NCBI GenBank assembly: GCA_963708625.1
Contig: CAVPSV010000004.1
Span: forward strand, 1,798,001-1,862,000
Direction: 5' to 3'
Length of the DNA: 64,000 bases
Source: DASXIF01 sp036498145
GTDB lineage: Bacteria > Actinomycetota > Actinomycetes > Mycobacteriales > Jatrophihabitantaceae
The position numbers and the translations under genes are program-made. Under the pieces are notes generated by a model. It worked only from the letters and a program-made list of their open reading frames with translations. It did not search any database and was not told the origin of the DNA. Below are positions 61,357 to 64,000 of the stretch, in pieces (within the stretch, counting starts at the first letter, position 1; each line of letters starts with the position of its first letter).

Positions 61357-62397
61357 CTACTCCTCGCGCAGGCAGGACCGGATATCGCGCACGAACTCCG
61401 CCCAGTCATCGCGGTCGATCTTCTCCGCCGGCCCGTCCAGCACCGACGCATCAATATCCACATTGCAGAACTCGATCAACTCACCGAGTAGCTCCGCACC
61501 GCCGGCATTCGGCGTGCTCAGGTCATAGGACGCTTCCGGCGCCGGTGCGAACAGGTCGTCCTGGTCGACCTCGGCCAGCTCATTCCAGCGCTCCAGCTTT
61601 TCCAGTCGGTGCTCTGTCGCGACCCGGCAGTACCGCGCCAGGTCGGCCACCTCGGTGAATACCGCCACCGTGTCGTCCGAACCGATGAACGCGACCTCGG
61701 TCTCGTCACCGGCCGCATCCCGTGTCACCTCACCGCGCACCGTCAGATACGTCGCATCCGGCAGCACGATCGTGATCGGCTCGGCACCAACCCGCTCCCA
61801 CAACGTCTCCGACTCCAACTCCACGTCGGTGAAATCGCCCTGCCAGGACAGCCAGCTCTCCACCCGCGCGATCGCGCGTTCCCACGTCTCGCTGATCGTG
61901 TCGCCAAGTTCGTTCCACCGCTTGCGCCCGTCGCGGCCCTGGTAGGTGTTCTCCTCGTCCACCAGCACCTCGTACGCCGGCGTGTTCTCCACCAGCCGGC
62001 GCAGCGCACCGTCATCGCAGCTGTCCGCGATCCGGGCGACCATGTCCACGACGTTGGCCAGCGCCGACACGTGCACCGGATCCGGCTCGCCGGAGGCCCA
62101 CTCGTACACCATGTCCAGGTCATAGCTGTCGTCGCCGCCGGGCCGCAGATCGTCCGGACGCATCTTCAGCACGTAGCCCCAGGCCGGATGATCCGACAGG
62201 TCGTTCTCCTCGCCGGACGCGATGAACGCCGCCAACTCGCGCACGTGCGGGTACAGCAGGATCTTCGCGCCGTCGCCGAGGAACCCCTGCCACTCTTCGC
62301 CGTCGTCGTCCTCCCACGGCGGCGCCCACAGCGTGATGCCGGTGCGGCCGTTCACGGTCAGCGTGATCGGGACGATCGCGGCGGAAGATCTCGTCAT
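61357..62397 (-). CDS. conserved actinobacterial protein of unknown function
   Basis: 346 residues, acidic and soluble. IVPITLTVNGRTGITLWAPP, WQGFLGDGAKILLYPHVREL, DLSDHPAWGYVLKMRPDDLR, YEVLVDEENTYQGRDGRKRW and LVGELIEFC-like residues near the end are all well-behaved sequence. Relatives are, as far as I recall, sometimes labelled primosomal protein without evidence. No catalytic motif is recognised. ATG 62397 (MTRSSAA) is preferred over 62406. It sits between the ALDH pair and the Pro-rich membrane protein, all on the same strand. Confidence 0.75.
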   Translation of the reverse strand: MTRSSAAIVPITLTVNGRTGITLWAPPWEDDDGEEWQGFLGDGAKILLYPHVRELAAFIASGEENDLSDHPAWGYVLKMRPDDLRPGGDDSYDLDMVYEWASGEPDPVHVSALANVVDMVARIADSCDDGALRRLVENTPAYEVLVDEENTYQGRDGRKRWNELGDTISETWERAIARVESWLSWQGDFTDVELESETLWERVGAEPITIVLPDATYLTVRGEVTRDAAGDETEVAFIGSDDTVAVFTEVADLARYCRVATEHRLEKLERWNELAEVDQDDLFAPAPEASYDLSTPNAGGAELLGELIEFCNVDIDASVLDGPAEKIDRDDWAEFVRDIRSCLREE

Positions 62398-62422
62398 GTC
62401 CGGCACCCTACCGACGCGCGGT

Positions 62423-63862
62423 TCAGCTGCCGATCGGATGCCAGACGGTCTTGGTCTCCACGAACGCTCTGAGGCGCCGCGTACCGGGATCGGCCTGCCA
62501 GTCCAGCGACCCGGGAGCGAACACCCGCTTCACGTTCTCCGCGGCCTTCACCTGCAATGCCGGGCGCTCGCCGGCCGCCACGCCGGACAGGTCGATCGCG
62601 TTCACGTCCCGGTGCCCGGCCAGCCACGGCGCCAGCTCCCCGGTGATCCCGGTGAGGACGTTCACCACGCCGCCCGGCACGTCGGAGGTGGCCAGTACCT
62701 CGGCCAGCGACACCGCCGGCAGCGGCCGCGCCTGCGCGGCCACGACGACCACCGTGTTGCCCGTCGTGATCACAGGTGCGAGCACCGACACCAACCCCAG
62801 CAGGCTCGAGTCCTGCGGCGCGATTACCGCCACCACGCCCGTCGGCTCCGGCAGGGAGAAATTGAAGTACGGCCCGGACACCGGGTTCGTGCCGCCGGCC
62901 ACCTGCGCGTACTTGTCCGCCCACCCGGCGTAGTACACCCACCGGTCGATGGCGTCGTCGGTCTGCGCGAGTGCCGCCGCGCGGTCCACGCCCTCAGCCG
63001 CGGCGACCTCGGCCGCGAACTGCTCCCGCCGGCCCTCCAGCATCTCGGCCACGCGGTAGAGCACCTGAGCACGGTTGTACGCCGTCGCGCCGGCCCAGCC
63101 CGACCATGCTTTGCGCGCGGCCAGCACGGCATCGCGCACGTCCTTGCGCGAAGCCTGCGCGGCATGTGCGAGCAATTCGCCGTGCGCATCGAGCACGGGG
63201 TAGGACCGGCCCGACTCCGACCGTGGGAACGCCCCACCCAGATACAGCTTGTACGTCTTGCGCACACCCAGCCGGCCGGACGATTCCGCCGCCGGCTCGG
63301 TGGTCTGCGTCGGCTTGGTGGTCTGCGTCGGTTCGGTGGACTCGGCCGGCTCGGCTGGCTCGGTCGACGCGACAGGCTCGACGGGCTCGCTTACCGACGG
63401 CGCGGACGCTCCGTTGTGCGACGCCGAGGCTTGCGCGAGTTCGCCCTGCGCGGGCTCCGCGTCCAGTAACTCTGCGTCCACGAGGTCTGCGTCCACGAGT
63501 TCGGCGTCGATCAGCTCGGCGTCGATCAGCTCGGCATCGATCAGCTCGGGTTCGGTCGGCTCGGGTTCCGCGCCCTCGGTGTGCAGCGGCTGCGCGTACA
63601 CCGGCTGCGCGTACACCGGCTGCGCGTCCACCGGCTCGCCGTCCACTGGCTGCGCGGCCACCGGCCCGGCATGCTCGGGCTCGGTCGGGATGTGTTCGGC
63701 CGAGACAGGCTCGGGTTGCGTGGATACGGGCTGCGCTGTCGCCGACGGCGCGGGCGGGAACGGTGCGGGTACCACCGGCTCCGGCGGTGACTCCGCCGCT
63801 GTCGTCGATGCTTCCGACGAGGCCCGCGACGCCCCGGTCGTCGGCTCCTGCGGCTCAGACAT
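62423..63862 (-). CDS. aldehyde-dehydrogenase-like pseudoenzyme with repetitive acidic N-terminus
   Basis: 479 residues. Residues 1 to about 215 are low-complexity, rich in Pro, Glu, Ala and Val, with pentapeptide-type repeats (ELIDAELIDAELIDAELVDA). From YKLYLGGAFPRSESGRSYPV the ALDH N-terminal (NAD-binding) half follows: RKAWSGWAGATAYNRAQVLY, YYAGWADKYAQVAGGTNPVS and PTGVVAVIAPQDSSLLGLVS. The catalytic Cys-containing G-Q-x-C and general-base Glu segments are missing; the chain ends AFVETKTVWHPIG. It overlaps the upstream true ALDH gene by eight bases. A non-catalytic partner subunit is inferred. Confidence 0.82.
   Translation of the reverse strand: MSEPQEPTTGASRASSEASTTAAESPPEPVVPAPFPPAPSATAQPVSTQPEPVSAEHIPTEPEHAGPVAAQPVDGEPVDAQPVYAQPVYAQPLHTEGAEPEPTEPELIDAELIDAELIDAELVDADLVDAELLDAEPAQGELAQASASHNGASAPSVSEPVEPVASTEPAEPAESTEPTQTTKPTQTTEPAAESSGRLGVRKTYKLYLGGAFPRSESGRSYPVLDAHGELLAHAAQASRKDVRDAVLAARKAWSGWAGATAYNRAQVLYRVAEMLEGRREQFAAEVAAAEGVDRAAALAQTDDAIDRWVYYAGWADKYAQVAGGTNPVSGPYFNFSLPEPTGVVAVIAPQDSSLLGLVSVLAPVITTGNTVVVVAAQARPLPAVSLAEVLATSDVPGGVVNVLTGITGELAPWLAGHRDVNAIDLSGVAAGERPALQVKAAENVKRVFAPGSLDWQADPGTRRLRAFVETKTVWHPIGS
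63462..63550. repeat. 15-bp tandem repeat encoding acidic pentapeptides
   Basis: About six imperfect 15-base units, the clearest GCGTCGATCAGCTCG-like at 63505-63550, encode L-I/V-D-A-E/D repeats on the minus strand. Lengths in multiples of 15 keep the frame. The surrounding 63300-63720 region is also repetitive (P-V-Y-A-Q and S-T-E-P units). Confidence 0.75.
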
Positions 63863-64000
63863 CGAGGTACGCCTCCAGACCGTGCCGGCCGCCCTCGCGG
63901 CCGAAGCCGGATTCCTTGTACCCGCCGAACGGCGAGGCCGGGTCGAACCGGTTGAACGTGTTCGCCCACACCACACCGGCGCGCAGCTGGCCGGCCATCG
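63855..64000 (-). CDS. aldehyde dehydrogenase, C-terminal end (5' part off window)
   Basis: The last 47 codons of a true ALDH are visible: MAGQLRAGVVWANTFNRFDP, SPFGGYKESGFGREGGRHGL and EAYLDV before TGA. The P-F-G-G-x-K-x-S-G-x-G-R-E motif near the C-terminus is diagnostic. The rest, including the active site, lies beyond the right edge. Its stop overlaps the start of the ALDH-like pseudoenzyme by eight bases. In many actinobacteria this ALDH pair follows deoC, but that cannot be seen here. Confidence 0.9.
   Translation of the reverse strand, partial: MAGQLRAGVVWANTFNRFDPASPFGGYKESGFGREGGRHGLEAYLDV

Noticed and set aside
62423..64000. CRISPR-like reading of the repeats at 63300-63720
   Set aside because: Units are 15 bp, in frame, protein-coding and without unique spacers; this is a coding minisatellite.

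Overview
The window is high-GC actinobacterial chromosome. The evidence is GTG/ATG starts with four-base ATGA or GTGA gene overlaps, F420-type (Ddn-like) reductases, DUF222-HNH and DUF559 proteins, a furA-katG pair, an LpqI-like GH3 lipoprotein, a GT87 mannosyltransferase-type protein and an Arr rifamycin transferase. It is probably a Frankiales/Nakamurellales/Jatrophihabitans-type actinomycete, but the genus cannot be fixed by eye. No tRNA, rRNA, CRISPR array or complete insertion sequence was seen.

Layout. 1-9.2 kb: DUF559 protein (runs off the left edge), PaiB-like FMN protein, DUF885 peptidase, icd, alpha/beta hydrolase, CNNM/CorC transporter, trpS and a LigT-type RNA ligase. 9.2-21.7 kb: DD-carboxypeptidase, then a nucleoside uptake and salvage operon (BMP lipoprotein, ATPase, two permeases, cdd, deoA). 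Adenosine deaminase lies about 3 kb further on, beyond an AT-rich orphan gene and a DrrAB-type exporter. 21.8-30.6 kb: DUF222-HNH protein, GT87 protein, GH3 lipoprotein, divergent glpK/glpD, DUF2252. 30.6-34.7 kb: small accessory genes including a ParD-like/zeta toxin-antitoxin pair. 34.8-40.7 kb: a cyclic-nucleotide-sensor histidine kinase paired with a response regulator-thioredoxin-reductase fusion, divergent from furA-katG. 40.7-50.8 kb: methyltransferase, Ddn-like enzyme, AhpD-like/sigJ pair, small membrane proteins, an envelope two-component system with a DD-carboxypeptidase, a DUF4232 lipoprotein and an acyl-ACP desaturase. 50.8-58.6 kb: secreted hydrolase, arr plus an MFS exporter, serine hydrolase, Ddn-like enzyme, VapBC-like pair, RibD-type reductase, rhodanese. 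58.6-64 kb: HAD enzyme, DUF309, two uncharacterised proteins and two tandem aldehyde dehydrogenase genes; one is catalytically incomplete with a repetitive acidic N-terminus.

Many genes at 1-20 kb and 51-56 kb are broken by one- or two-base indels in GC-rich runs although protein similarity continues in the next frame. 20.6-50.8 kb is almost clean. I treat most breaks as sequence errors and give the reconstructed gene span.

The most interesting items are the AT-rich, TTA-containing orphan gene (17868-18533); the redox/two-component pair whose thioredoxin-reductase half lacks the CxxC; the ALDH-like pseudoenzyme next to a real ALDH; and several clean operators: a palindrome before icd, an OmpR-type direct repeat before a response regulator, a palindrome and FurA-like box between the redox regulator and furA, and a repeat array before the zeta toxin pair.
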